From an uncultured Blautia sp. (GTDB lineage: Bacteria > Bacillota > Clostridia > Lachnospirales > Lachnospiraceae), in the NCBI GenBank assembly GCA_937893675.1, contig CALBGI010000075.1, forward strand, positions 7,487 to 71,486: a DNA stretch of 64,000 nucleotides, written 5' to 3'. Both the position numbers and the translations under genes were made by a program. Every line of letters begins with the position of its first letter. The stretch's first letter is position 1. The notes below the pieces were generated by a model. It made no database searches and was not told the origin of the DNA. It saw only the letters and a list, made by a program, of their open reading frames with translations. This document shows positions 1-8,603 of this stretch, piece by piece.

Positions 1-83
1 CCTACATTTTCCTCAAACAACGTATCTCTTGCCGCCTTATCTCCCTGGTGCGCACGCCCGATGAGGGCAAGAGTATGCTCCAT
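1..83 (-). CDS. sigF: RNA polymerase sigma-F factor, N-terminal fragment
   Basis: Only the first 27 codons are present; the rest lies beyond the left edge. The start ATG at 83 has a GGGGAAAAAG ribosome-binding site just upstream and begins 11 bases after the spoIIAB stop. The translation starts MEHTLALIGRAHQGDKAARD and continues with DTLFEENVG, the typical start of the sporulation sigma factors F and G. Third place behind spoIIAA and spoIIAB identifies it as sigma-F, the first forespore-specific sigma factor, held inactive by SpoIIAB until the asymmetric septum forms. Identity rests mainly on context because so little of the protein is visible. Confidence 0.85.
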   Translation of the reverse strand, partial: MEHTLALIGRAHQGDKAARDTLFEENV

Positions 84-94
84 TCTTTTTCCCC

Positions 95-520
95 TTACCG
101 TCTGATAATCTTTTTCATATGCACGGTGGTTCCCTTGCCAGGCTCTGATTCCACCGAAACCTCATCCATGAAGGCTTCCATAAAGGTAAAGCCCATGCCG
201 GAACGTTCTCGTTCCGGTTTCGTGGTATACAGAGGCTCCATGGCTTTCTCCACATCCGCAATCCCCACACCCTGGTCGATCACGTCCACAAAAAGCTCCT
301 GCCCGTTCAGGCGGCAGTCTACCTGTATCTTATGTACCTTTCCTTCGTATCCGTGGATAATACAGTTTGTCACTGCCTCAGAAACTGCAGTTTTCAGATC
401 CGCAACCTCCTCCAGCGTCGGATTCAGCTGCGTGCAGAAAGCGGCCACCGCGACTCTTGCAAGCCCCTCGTTCACCGGCCTGCTGTCAAATACAAGCGTC
501 ATTTCATTGGTGTTTTCCAT
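95..520 (-). CDS. spoIIAB: Anti-sigma-F factor, serine kinase SpoIIAB
   Basis: SpoIIAB binds sigma-F to keep it inactive before septation, and phosphorylates SpoIIAA. The protein has the GHKL ATPase motifs in order: N box SEAVTNCIIHGY (Asn about residue 52), G1 box DQGVGI and a glycine-rich SGMGF loop. The reading frame could start upstream at 562, but the ATG at 520 has a GAAGGAG site six bases upstream and gives the normal family length of 141 residues. Its start overlaps the spoIIAA end by 17 bases, indicating translational coupling, and sigF follows 11 bases downstream. All expected ATP-binding residues are visible. Confidence 0.95.
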   Translation of the reverse strand: MENTNEMTLVFDSRPVNEGLARVAVAAFCTQLNPTLEEVADLKTAVSEAVTNCIIHGYEGKVHKIQVDCRLNGQELFVDVIDQGVGIADVEKAMEPLYTTKPERERSGMGFTFMEAFMDEVSVESEPGKGTTVHMKKIIRR

Positions 521-866
521 GATGTTCTCCTTCCCCCTCCCCAATTTTTTCTGTTTCCTCACAGATGCCGATATATTTATGAACGCCGGACAAACGCAGC
601 AACTTTTCCATATAGCTGCTTACATGGACAGCGCGCACACAGTCCTTCCGCATCCCAAGCGCCCGATATCGCCCCATGATCAGTCCGATCCCGGAGCTGT
701 CCATAAAAGTCGTATCTGCAAAATCAAAGACAATGCTTCGGATATACCGGCGGTTCATGATCCGCTCCGTCTCTCTGCGGATACAGTCGGAAGCCGGATG
801 GTCCAGTTCCCCCGGAAGCAGCACATAAAGACAACTTCCGTCTGTCCTGAAATCAGATTCCTTCAT
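504..866 (-). CDS. spoIIAA: Anti-sigma-F factor antagonist SpoIIAA
   Basis: A STAS-domain protein of 120 residues. Unphosphorylated SpoIIAA binds SpoIIAB and frees sigma-F in the forespore; SpoIIAB phosphorylates it and SpoIIE dephosphorylates it (known for the family). The conserved DSSGIG motif lies at residues 56-61, with Ser57/Ser58 as the phosphorylation-site region. The tail after about residue 105 (EETEKIGEGEGEHHGKHQ) is hydrophilic, probably because it is encoded across the spoIIAB ribosome-binding site and start overlap. An AAGGGGG site precedes the ATG. It is the first gene of the operon, behind a possible sigma-H promoter. Confidence 0.95.
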   Translation of the reverse strand: MKESDFRTDGSCLYVLLPGELDHPASDCIRRETERIMNRRYIRSIVFDFADTTFMDSSGIGLIMGRYRALGMRKDCVRAVHVSSYMEKLLRLSGVHKYIGICEETEKIGEGEGEHHGKHQ

Positions 867-891
867 GTTTAGTAATCCCCCTTATTTCCTG

Positions 892-917
892 ATTTTATAC
901 AAAATTTTTCAAATCCT
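892..917 (-). promoter_or_regulatory. Candidate sigma-H promoter of the spoIIA operon
   Basis: On the minus strand AGGATTT (917-911) is followed after 12 bases by ATAAAAT (898-892), about 25 bases before the spoIIAA start. The upstream element fits the sigma-H consensus AGGAWWT; the downstream element only partly fits GAAT. In Bacillus the spoIIA operon is read from a sigma-H promoter, so the position is right, but the match is partial. Confidence 0.4.
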
Positions 918-931
918 CTCAAAAAACGCAA

Positions 932-965
932 AAAAGAAGATGTGCTTACGCACATCCCCTTCTCT
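932..965 (-). terminator. Rho-independent terminator after the TPR gene
   Basis: On the minus strand GATGTGC pairs with GCACATC around a GTAA loop (939-956). A flanking AGAA/TTCT pairing is set off by a two-base bulge. Runs of T follow. It lies just past the zinc-ribbon/TPR gene and separates it from spoIIA. Confidence 0.75.
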
Positions 966-1000
966 GAGGTTTCTCTCATGTAATTTTGTCTCTTTCCGCT

Positions 1001-2374
1001 CTATTCGTAATAGCCGTCATCTGTGCCGCCGCTTCCATCGTCGTAGCTTCCGTCGTCTGTGTAGCCGCTTCCATCGTCGTAGCTTCCGTCGTCTGTGTAG
1101 CCGCTTCCATCGTCGTAGCTTCCGTCATCTGTGCCGCCGTTTTCTTCATAGCCGGCCTCGCCCGTGCCGCCCGCTTCTGTGTCAGGCGCTTCTGTACTGG
1201 CGTCATTCTCTCCTTCTACGCTTTGTCCCTCAATTCCGGTGACTCCGGTCTCGCTGCACACAGTGTCATAAATGCCTTTCATGCTGTCCGGCAGAACATC
1301 GGCATGCACATTCTGGACAGACAACGCCGCACTGTCATATTCTCCCTGCTGCAGAAATGCATAAGCCTCCATCAACGCCTCATAGCTCGCTGTTTTCTTC
1401 TGCTCGTCTTCCAGCTGCTGCGCCTGGGTCTCTGCCATGGCATCGCTCTGCTGCACAGCGCCCTGCGCTTTGGTGAGTTCTGCCCCCTGGCTTGCCAGAG
1501 ATTCACTGTAGCGGATGATCTGATTGTTCGCCTCCCTGTAAATGCTCTGTCGGATCGCCGGGACTGCCAGAAGCCAGAGTGCCGCCGCGCCTGCCGCAAT
1601 TCCGAGAAGAAGCGTTAAAAACAGCGGAAGCTTGGAATGCTCTCTGTATGCGGTGGCTGTCACACGCATTTCTCCCACCGGATTTTCGTCTTCCTGCCCG
1701 CCCTGCGCTCCCCGGAAAAATCTGCGGTTTTTCTTTTCCAGGCTGGTCGTCACACCGGTCTGCTCATCCACCTCCCGCAGAAAGCGCAGCGTCGTGGTAT
1801 TGGTCTTGTCAATGCGAGCCGCCTTCTTCAGTGTTCGTCTCGCCCGGTTCCATTCCCCGTTCTTCATCTGGATCAGCGCCAGAAGATGATATCCCTTGAT
1901 CAGCTTGGAGTTCTGGCTCAGGAGCTTTTTCAGCTGAATGGCGGCCATATCCTCATGTCCCTGACGGCACATAATAAGTGCATGATTGTATTTTTTGATG
2001 GTCTCGTTGATGGCCTCCAGCTTGTTCGGGTTCGCCTGAAGCTTTTCAATATACTCTGACGCAAGATTTCGGTTCGGCATCAGATTTTTGCTTATGACCC
2101 ATTCGCTCAAAGCGGCAACCACTTCACCTGTCTCAAAATACACAAGCCCGAGAAGATTCCTGGCCTGAATATTCGCCTTATTGTATGTGAGACTCTGCTT
2201 CAGACAGCCGATCGCCCCCGACAGATCCCGGATACTGGCCTTTTCCAGACCTTGATTGTAATAATATTTGGAAAGATAATCTACCTTTCTCTGAATCAGC
2301 ACATTGCTGCCGCAGTGCGGACAGTATTCCATATCCGCCGCAGTCAGAAAGGCGCCGCAGTTCATACAGTTCAT
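1001..2374 (-). CDS. Zinc-ribbon/TPR membrane protein with acidic repeat tail
   Basis: Function not recognised. The 457-residue protein opens with a zinc ribbon (Cys3, Cys6, Cys18, Cys21). Residues about 30-205 form helical TPR-like pairs, which usually bind other proteins. A single membrane helix follows at about 249-273. Residues 280-345 look like a coiled coil, then comes a short helical part. The last 55 residues are acidic and carry three near-copies of a 12-residue unit (GYTDDGSYDDGS). With no signal peptide, the zinc ribbon and TPRs should be cytoplasmic and the tail outside. It ends the folC transcription unit, 12 bases after the 49-residue gene. Similar zinc-ribbon/TPR membrane proteins are common in Lachnospiraceae, without known role. 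Confidence 0.8.
   Translation of the reverse strand: MNCMNCGAFLTAADMEYCPHCGSNVLIQRKVDYLSKYYYNQGLEKASIRDLSGAIGCLKQSLTYNKANIQARNLLGLVYFETGEVVAALSEWVISKNLMPNRNLASEYIEKLQANPNKLEAINETIKKYNHALIMCRQGHEDMAAIQLKKLLSQNSKLIKGYHLLALIQMKNGEWNRARRTLKKAARIDKTNTTTLRFLREVDEQTGVTTSLEKKNRRFFRGAQGGQEDENPVGEMRVTATAYREHSKLPLFLTLLLGIAAGAAALWLLAVPAIRQSIYREANNQIIRYSESLASQGAELTKAQGAVQQSDAMAETQAQQLEDEQKKTASYEALMEAYAFLQQGEYDSAALSVQNVHADVLPDSMKGIYDTVCSETGVTGIEGQSVEGENDASTEAPDTEAGGTGEAGYEENGGTDDGSYDDGSGYTDDGSYDDGSGYTDDGSYDDGSGGTDDGYYE
1028..1135. repeat. Three tandem 36-base repeats inside the TPR gene
   Basis: Copies at 1028-1063, 1064-1099 and 1100-1135 are almost identical; the last differs at a few bases near its end. 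Each encodes 12 residues of the Asp/Gly/Ser/Tyr-rich tail, so changes in copy number keep the frame. Confidence 0.95.
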
Positions 2375-2386
2375 TGGTATCTCCTC

Positions 2387-2536
2387 TTACACACGCCGGT
2401 TGTTCTTCGTCTCTTTTATCATTTCCTGGAGCAGATCCAGAATGTCTGTCAGCTCGCTGTCATAAATCGCGCTCTCCGCCTCTGTCACATCGAGACAGGG
2501 CTCAAACTTTTTCAGCTCTTCCTCATAATCAATCAT
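2387..2536 (-). CDS. Small conserved-looking protein coupled to folC
   Basis: A 49-residue acidic protein beginning MIDYEEELKKFEPCLDVTEA, with a helical DLLQEMI segment and a basic end (KNNRRV). The reading frame is open further upstream, but the ATG at 2536 has an AGGAGAA site nine bases before it and overlaps the folC end by 8 bases, so translational coupling is likely. It lies 12 bases before the TPR gene. There is no signal peptide or membrane segment. I have an impression that small proteins like this occur beside folC in related bacteria but cannot name a family. Confidence 0.7.
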   Translation of the reverse strand: MIDYEEELKKFEPCLDVTEAESAIYDSELTDILDLLQEMIKETKNNRRV

Positions 2537-3833
2537 GATCGTTTCTCCTAATTTCATCCTTGATCTCTCCCACAAGATAAAGAGAGCCCACACAAAACAG
2601 CATTCCGTCCTCGCCTTTTTTCTCCAGCGCTCTGGCAAAGGCTTCGGAGGTGTTTCCTATTGTCTCCACGTTGGAACATCCATTCTCACGGAAAATTTCT
2701 GCAAGCGCCTCTGCGGAAACCCTGCGGTAGCCGCCCACCTCCGTGACGATCACGGCGCGAAACCGCAGCTGACTGCAGATGGTACCTATCATATCCCGAT
2801 AATCCTTGTCGTCCACAGCAGAAAACAAAAGCGTCAGCGGATATTCCTCCTGAAAATGGGCTGCAGTCTCCACAAACTTGGCAACACCGTCCTCGTTGTG
2901 AGCGCCGTCCACGATCACCCGGGGAAGCACCGTCTCCATACGCCCCTGCCAGCGGGTGTTTTTCACTCCCGCCCAAACAGCCGCTTTCGATATGGGAAGC
3001 ACGTCTTTGAGCACCTCCACGGCGGTAAGTGCCAGGGACGCATTCATCACCTGATAGCCTGCAATAAAGGGAATGGAAAATTCCATATCTCCATAATACG
3101 CATTCTCCAGAGAAAAATCAATGCCTGTACTTTTGGTCCGGTGAATATGCGCATTCTCCCGCTTCACCTCAAAAGCAGGACACCCCAGCTCCTCTGCATG
3201 CTTTTGGATCACTTCGGCTGCCCGCCGGTCATTTCCGTCGTAGATGACCGGCACGTTCGGAACCATGATCCCTGCTTTTTCCGCTGCTATTTTTTCCACC
3301 GTGTCTCCCAGATACTGCATGTGGTCAAGACTTATGGAAGTGATCACACAGGCGATGGGATTCTCCACTGCCGTAGTCGCGTCAAGTCTCCCGCCAAGTC
3401 CGGTTTCCAGAGTCACGTAATCCACTCCGGCCCGGGCAAAGATCACCATTCCCATGAGAAACAGCATCTCAAAATAGGTGGGATGATAGTTTCCTTCCGC
3501 AACCAGCTCGTCCGAAAGCTTTTTTACCTGCAAAAAAGCCTGCAGAAAAGTCTCATTGTCAATGTTTTCCTCATTGATCTGAAACCGCTCATTGATCTCC
3601 ACCAAATGGGGGGAGGTGAACAGTCCGCAGGAATAGCCTGCCTCCCGCAGAATGGAAGTCAAAAAAGCGCAGGTGCTTCCTTTTCCATTGGTTCCGGCCA
3701 CATGGATCACCTTGAACTTCTCCTGTGGGTTTCCCAGTCTCCGAAGACACTCTTTGGTATGCTCCAGGCTGTTTTTGGTTGTAAATTTCGGCGTTTCGTC
3801 AATATAAGCAACTGCTTCTTCGTAGTTCATCAT
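2529..3833 (-). CDS. folC: Folylpolyglutamate synthase / dihydrofolate synthase
   Basis: Adds glutamate to folates, and possibly to dihydropteroate, using ATP in the cytoplasm. The Mur-ligase-type P-loop is at residues 47-54 (GTNGKGST). Later motifs include the conserved SPHLVEINERFQIN segment, TGLGGRLDATTAV, ITSISLDHMQYLGDT and the domain-boundary VDGAHN. At 434 residues it has the usual length. It has its own promoter at 3857-3884 and leads a three-gene unit with the 49-residue gene and the TPR protein. The Shine-Dalgarno site (GGTGAG) is weak. No folate-synthesis genes are nearby. Confidence 0.95.
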   Translation of the reverse strand: MMNYEEAVAYIDETPKFTTKNSLEHTKECLRRLGNPQEKFKVIHVAGTNGKGSTCAFLTSILREAGYSCGLFTSPHLVEINERFQINEENIDNETFLQAFLQVKKLSDELVAEGNYHPTYFEMLFLMGMVIFARAGVDYVTLETGLGGRLDATTAVENPIACVITSISLDHMQYLGDTVEKIAAEKAGIMVPNVPVIYDGNDRRAAEVIQKHAEELGCPAFEVKRENAHIHRTKSTGIDFSLENAYYGDMEFSIPFIAGYQVMNASLALTAVEVLKDVLPISKAAVWAGVKNTRWQGRMETVLPRVIVDGAHNEDGVAKFVETAAHFQEEYPLTLLFSAVDDKDYRDMIGTICSQLRFRAVIVTEVGGYRRVSAEALAEIFRENGCSNVETIGNTSEAFARALEKKGEDGMLFCVGSLYLVGEIKDEIRRNDHD

Positions 3834-3856
3834 TTTTTCTCACCAGGTTTAGTTTT

Positions 3857-3884
3857 ATTATATATGAGCGGTTAAAGATGTCCA
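3857..3884 (-). promoter_or_regulatory. Sigma-A-type promoter of folC
   Basis: Minus strand TGGACA (3884-3879), 16-base spacer, TATAAT (3862-3857), 24 bases before the folC start. The -10 is perfect. Confidence 0.65.
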
Positions 3885-3923
3885 GTACCAATCGTGCTCT
3901 TTTATCCGACAATTTTAACCGCT
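3867..3923. other. Inverted repeat between the LtaS-like gene and folC
   Basis: A perfect 10-base inverted repeat (AGCGGTTAAA at 3867-3876, TTTAACCGCT at 3914-3923) enclosing 37 bases. One arm includes the stop region of the sulfatase gene and the other lies in the folC promoter spacer. No T run follows, so it is not a normal terminator; it could be an operator pair or a 3' end structure. Confidence 0.35.
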
Positions 3924-5934
3924 ATTCTTTCGTAAGCTGCCAGGGGCTGCCTTTTAGAACTGCATATACCGCTCTGTCATAGCTTTTCGACAACGCTTTT
4001 CGTGTAGGGCTGTTGCTTCTCTGATGCACTGCAATCCGGTCAAAATCCTGAAGCTCCCTTCCCGTGATCATCAGCGTTGTGGGATTGAGATAAATGGTAT
4101 CATACCATTCTCCGTTGATCTGCACCTGACTGGAAGGCGTAAAGTTTGTTCCGTTTATGTAGTAGGTGTGCTCTTCCTCAGAAATCAGCTCCATGGAATC
4201 CAGTGTCACATCATAAAGACCCAGCGTCATTTTTGTACGCTTGAACGGATTCTTTCCGCCGTAGGCATAACGGTCACCGTAAAGAAGGTCATACTGAAGC
4301 GTTTCCAGATCCACCTGGTAATTCTTCGTATTGCGCCTTGCCTGATGGTAACGGAAAATGGTTCCCTCGTGGATTCCCACCCGGTCCAGAACCTCCGCTG
4401 CAATCTGGTATGCCGACAGGTTCACATCCTTTTCCTCCAGGCCAAAATTGTCCCAGATCACATACTGGGTCTGGAAAAGGTAACGGTTCTCCACATCCTC
4501 CACCTTCAAGTCCATTGTGGGAAGATGATCTCCGTACAGCACCAGCACCACGTCCTCCGGATATTCCGAAAGTGTTTCCACCAGATCCTTGATAAAGTTG
4601 TCCATCTCCCGGATCTCATTCACATAGTATTCCCATTTATAGTTCTGCTCTTCCGTCGGAGAACCGGACACGGTAATCTCCGGATCCTCAAGAATGGGCT
4701 CCGTAGGATAATCCCCATGCCCCTGAACCGAAATGGTATACACATAATCCTTTTCCTCTGTGGCATCCAGGCATTTTACAATTTCCTCTGTAAGAATGCC
4801 GTCCTTCACCCAGCCAAGGGCATTCTGCTCATCCTCTCTCGGCATATATTCTTCCGAGGTAAAGGAATCAAAGCCCAGATTTGGAAAAATGCTCTTGCGC
4901 CCGTAAAAATTCGCCTCATTATTGTGGATGGCATGGGTCGCATAGCCCAGTTCTTTCAAAACATACGGCGCACTCTCGCAGGTGGTCTCTTTGAGGATGC
5001 TTTTGTAGGGATATTCTCCCGGGCCGAAATAATGCATACTCATACCGGTGATGCTCTCAAACTCTGTGTTCGCGGTTCCCGCTCCAACAGAGGGCACTTT
5101 AAAATATCCGGAAGAATACTCATCCATCAGCTTTCGGAAGGTGGGAATGGGATCCTCGGAAATCTCCAGATAATTCACAAGCTCCGGGTCAAAAAAGGAT
5201 TCCAGCTGAACAAAAATAATGTTCGGATGCTCCTTCTCTGTAGTCTCCGGCAGATGCTTCTCCGTCCTTTGGATACGCTCAATTTCCTCCTCCGAGTAAT
5301 CCCTGGGGCATCCGATCCCTGTATTGAAAACCGTGGTTGCCAGACAGTAGGGGTATCCATAGTCCTCGTAGGCAAACGCAATGTTTCCAAAATAGTTGGA
5401 AAGGACCCGTTTTTCCAGGGCAAGCTGCGTGATGCCTCCGAACGCCACAAAAGCGGCCAGGACCAGCGGAATATTATAGCGGTATTTCAGAGGACCTTTG
5501 TATTTCGGCCCCCTGATCAACAGCACCAGAAGCCCCAGCACAGCCGCGCCGATGATGATACATGCGATCACCACTCCGGCTGGCGGCAGATATTTTTTCA
5601 TGATGCTCAGACCGTCTGTAAGCATGTGAAGATCCGGCCCGGTAAAGGGTGTCACTCTCGCGGAAAGGATAATTCCGTTTACTGCTCCCAGAAGCAGCCA
5701 AATGCCGCCGATGAGACAGCGCAGAAACACTCTGGAACGAAACAGATACACCACCAGCATGGTGACAAAAATAAATCCCGCATTGTAGGCAAACACCAAC
5801 GGCTTGTCTGTCATAAAGGTCCAGGCCTCGACAAAGGAATGCCGGCTGATCGCCTCAATGAAAAAATACAGGACTGCGCATCCAATGGCCTGAAGGATCA
5901 GGGAAATCTTGTTGCAAAAGCTGCTCAACTTCAT
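3922..5934 (-). CDS. LTA synthase family membrane sulfatase
   Basis: Likely transfers glycerol-phosphate or another phospho-alcohol to a cell-surface polymer outside the membrane, as LtaS proteins do. Four to five membrane helices occupy residues 10-170 and are followed by an outward-facing alkaline-phosphatase-fold domain. Catalytic features are visible: metal-binding Glu245 in QLESFFD, nucleophile Thr287 in GAGTANTEFE, and GDHLP near residue 485. A C-terminal extension from about residue 575 looks beta-rich (YYINGTNFTPSSQVQINGEW), like an IPT/Ig-type module, which is not typical of plain LtaS. It sits 11 bases after valS and may be co-transcribed. The exact polymer cannot be told from sequence. 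Confidence 0.88.
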   Translation of the reverse strand: MKLSSFCNKISLILQAIGCAVLYFFIEAISRHSFVEAWTFMTDKPLVFAYNAGFIFVTMLVVYLFRSRVFLRCLIGGIWLLLGAVNGIILSARVTPFTGPDLHMLTDGLSIMKKYLPPAGVVIACIIIGAAVLGLLVLLIRGPKYKGPLKYRYNIPLVLAAFVAFGGITQLALEKRVLSNYFGNIAFAYEDYGYPYCLATTVFNTGIGCPRDYSEEEIERIQRTEKHLPETTEKEHPNIIFVQLESFFDPELVNYLEISEDPIPTFRKLMDEYSSGYFKVPSVGAGTANTEFESITGMSMHYFGPGEYPYKSILKETTCESAPYVLKELGYATHAIHNNEANFYGRKSIFPNLGFDSFTSEEYMPREDEQNALGWVKDGILTEEIVKCLDATEEKDYVYTISVQGHGDYPTEPILEDPEITVSGSPTEEQNYKWEYYVNEIREMDNFIKDLVETLSEYPEDVVLVLYGDHLPTMDLKVEDVENRYLFQTQYVIWDNFGLEEKDVNLSAYQIAAEVLDRVGIHEGTIFRYHQARRNTKNYQVDLETLQYDLLYGDRYAYGGKNPFKRTKMTLGLYDVTLDSMELISEEEHTYYINGTNFTPSSQVQINGEWYDTIYLNPTTLMITGRELQDFDRIAVHQRSNSPTRKALSKSYDRAVYAVLKGSPWQLTKE

Positions 5935-5945
5935 CTTACCGCTCC

Positions 5946-8603
5946 TTACTTCTTCTCAAGCTGATTCAACTGTACGTTTACCTTTTCTTTCATTTCTCTG
6001 TATTTCTGAAGCTTTTCTTTTTCTGCCGCAACCTTGGCTTCCGGCGCCTTGTTTACAAAATTGGGATTGCCCAGCATTCCCTCGCAGCGGGCGATTTCTT
6101 TTGTGAGACGTTCTGCTTCTTTCGTGAGACGCTCCAGTTCTTTTTCCCGGTCAACCAGATCCTCCAGAGGAAGATATACCACCGCGTTGGAAACCACAAC
6201 AGAGACCGCGTCCTCGCCGATACCGCTCTTATCTGCCTGAACATGGATCTCTTTTGCCAGGGCAAGATTTACAAAGGATTTTGCGCATTCCTCATACATG
6301 CGGCAGATTTCCTCGTTTTTGCCCACAATGTAAAGGCTGGTCCTTCTGTTCTGCGGAACGTTCATCTCGGTGCGGATATTGCGGACTCCGCGCACTGCCT
6401 CCTTAAAGCTTTCGATCGCAAGCTCTGCCTCAGAGAAGCATCTGTCCTCGCGGTACTCCGGCCAGGAGGAGATCATGATCGATTCCTCTTCCGGCATCAG
6501 GGTGCAGAAAATCTCTTCCGTAATAAACGGCATGAAGGGATGGAGAAGCTTCAGTCCTTCGGTCAGCGCAGTGCGGAGTGTCCACAGAGCCGCGTTTGCA
6601 GCCTCCGGATTTTCCTCCGCTTTCCACAGGCGAACCTTGGCAAGCTCAATATACCAGTCGCAAAGCTCATCCCACAGGAAATCGTAAACCTTCTGTACGG
6701 CAATGCCAAGCTCGTATTTGTCCATATTCTCCGTCACCTCACGGATCACCGTATTGAGATGAGAAAGGATCCATTTATCCTCCGCGTCAAGCACATCCAG
6801 GCTCTTCGGCTCAGTCACGGTCTTGCCCTCCAGATTCATCATAATGAAACGGGACGCATTCCAGATCTTGTTGGCAAAATTCCGGCTGGACTCCACGCGC
6901 TCCCAGTAGAAACGCATATCGTTTCCGGGTGCGTTTCCGGTGATCAACGTCAGACGCAGCGCGTCTGCGCCGTATTTGTCGATCACTTCCAGCGGGTCAA
7001 TGCCGTTGCCCAGAGACTTGCTCATCTTGCGACCCTGAGAATCCCGCACAAGACCGTGGATCAGTACATGATGGAAGGGTGCTTTTCCGGTCTGCTCCAG
7101 CGCGGAGAATACCATGCGGATGACCCAGAAGAAAATAATGTCATAGCCGGTCACCAGCACGTCTGTGGGATAGAAATATTCCAGTTCCGGTGTTTTTTCC
7201 GGCCAGCCCAGCGTGGAGAAGGGCCACAGAGCAGAAGAAAACCAGGTATCCAGAGTATCCTCGTCCTGATGGAAATGAGTGCAGCCGCATTTCGGGCATT
7301 TCTCCGGCATTTCCGCCGCAACCACAACCTCGCCGCACTCCTCGCAGTAGTAAGCCGGGATCCGGTGTCCCCACCAGAGCTGTCTGGAAATACACCAGTC
7401 ACGGATGTTTTCCAGCCAGTGAAGATAGGTTTTGTCAAAACGCTGGGGCACAAATTCCAAATCTCCCTGCTCCAGAGCCTTGATCGCTTCTTTTGCCATT
7501 TCGCCCATTTTTACGAACCACTGCGGCTTGATCATGGGTTCCACGGTCGTTCCGCAGCGGTCATGGGTTCCCACGCTGTGGCTGTGAGGAACCACCTTTA
7601 CCAGAAGTCCCATCTCTTCCAGATCCTGAACCATCGCCTTTCGGGCCTCATAGCGGTCCATGCCCGCATATTTTCCGCCCAGGGAGTTGATGGTCGCATC
7701 GTCGTTCATAATGTTGATCTCCGGCAGATTGTGGCGGCGTCCCACCTCAAAGTCGTTGGGGTCGTGTGCCGGGGTGATCTTCACACAGCCGGTACCGAAC
7801 TCCTTGTCCACATATTCGTCTGCAATGACCGGAATCTCACGATCCGTCAGCGGAAGCTTCAGCATTTTTCCGATCAGATCTTTGTATCTTTCGTCCTCCG
7901 GATTCACAGCGACCGCCGTGTCACCCAGAAGGGTTTCCGGACGTGTGGTGGCAATCTCCACAAAACGGCCTTCTTCTCCCACAATAGGATAATTGATGTG
8001 CCAGAAAAAGCCGTCCTGGTCCTCATGCTCCACCTCTGCGTCGGAAATGGAGGTCTGGCATACCGGGCACCAGTTGATGATGCGGGAGCCCTTGTAGATA
8101 TAGCCTTTTTCGTACAGGCGGATAAATACCTCCTGCACTGCCTTGGAGCAGCCCTCGTCCATGGTGAAACGCTCACGCTCCCAGTCCGCAGAAGCGCCAA
8201 GCTTCTTCAGCTGATTGATGATCTTTCCGCCGTACTCCTCTTTCCATTCCCAGGCATGCTTTAAAAATTCCTCGCGGCCGATCTCGTTCTTGTCAATGCC
8301 CTGAGATTTCAGTTTTTCGATCACCTTTACCTCTGTGGCGATCGCCGCGTGGTCCGTACCCGGCTGCCACAGCGCCTCATAGCCCTGCATTCTCTTGAAA
8401 CGGATGAGGATATCCTGCATGGTCTCATCCAGCGCATGTCCCATGTGAAGCTGTCCGGTTACATTGGGCGGCGGCATCACAATGGTAAACGGCTTCTTGT
8501 CCGGATTTACCTTGGCATGAAAGTAGCCGTTGTCCATCCATTTCTGATACAGACGTTCCTCAATTCCTTTTGGGTCGTAAGTTTTTGCAAGCTCTTTGCT
8601 CAT
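5946..8603 (-). CDS. valS: Valyl-tRNA synthetase
   Basis: Charges tRNA-Val in the cytoplasm. This class I synthetase of 885 residues is full length. The HIGH-type motif is in PPNVTGQLHMGHAL near residue 45-58, and KMSKS is in GRKMSKSLGN near residue 525. The editing domain lies between them, and a zinc-like pair (CEECGE, CPKCGC) is near residue 405-430. The C-terminal tRNA-binding coiled coil (about 815-885) is intact. Upstream lies a complete T-box leader, so expression should rise when uncharged tRNA-Val accumulates. The LtaS-like gene follows by 11 bases. Confidence 0.98.
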   Translation of the reverse strand: MSKELAKTYDPKGIEERLYQKWMDNGYFHAKVNPDKKPFTIVMPPPNVTGQLHMGHALDETMQDILIRFKRMQGYEALWQPGTDHAAIATEVKVIEKLKSQGIDKNEIGREEFLKHAWEWKEEYGGKIINQLKKLGASADWERERFTMDEGCSKAVQEVFIRLYEKGYIYKGSRIINWCPVCQTSISDAEVEHEDQDGFFWHINYPIVGEEGRFVEIATTRPETLLGDTAVAVNPEDERYKDLIGKMLKLPLTDREIPVIADEYVDKEFGTGCVKITPAHDPNDFEVGRRHNLPEINIMNDDATINSLGGKYAGMDRYEARKAMVQDLEEMGLLVKVVPHSHSVGTHDRCGTTVEPMIKPQWFVKMGEMAKEAIKALEQGDLEFVPQRFDKTYLHWLENIRDWCISRQLWWGHRIPAYYCEECGEVVVAAEMPEKCPKCGCTHFHQDEDTLDTWFSSALWPFSTLGWPEKTPELEYFYPTDVLVTGYDIIFFWVIRMVFSALEQTGKAPFHHVLIHGLVRDSQGRKMSKSLGNGIDPLEVIDKYGADALRLTLITGNAPGNDMRFYWERVESSRNFANKIWNASRFIMMNLEGKTVTEPKSLDVLDAEDKWILSHLNTVIREVTENMDKYELGIAVQKVYDFLWDELCDWYIELAKVRLWKAEENPEAANAALWTLRTALTEGLKLLHPFMPFITEEIFCTLMPEEESIMISSWPEYREDRCFSEAELAIESFKEAVRGVRNIRTEMNVPQNRRTSLYIVGKNEEICRMYEECAKSFVNLALAKEIHVQADKSGIGEDAVSVVVSNAVVYLPLEDLVDREKELERLTKEAERLTKEIARCEGMLGNPNFVNKAPEAKVAAEKEKLQKYREMKEKVNVQLNQLEKK

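Noticed and set aside
976..1206. Minus-strand frame rich in TTEATTMEAATQ repeats
   Set aside because: It is the 36-base repeat of the TPR gene read in another frame.
4024..5964. Long plus-strand open frame opposite the LtaS-like gene
   Set aside because: It is antisense to a clearly functional gene, its product is rich in His, Arg and Cys with no recognisable domain, and no good start signal is present.
6243..8264. Long plus-strand frame opposite valS
   Set aside because: Antisense shadow of a conserved gene, no ribosome-binding site.
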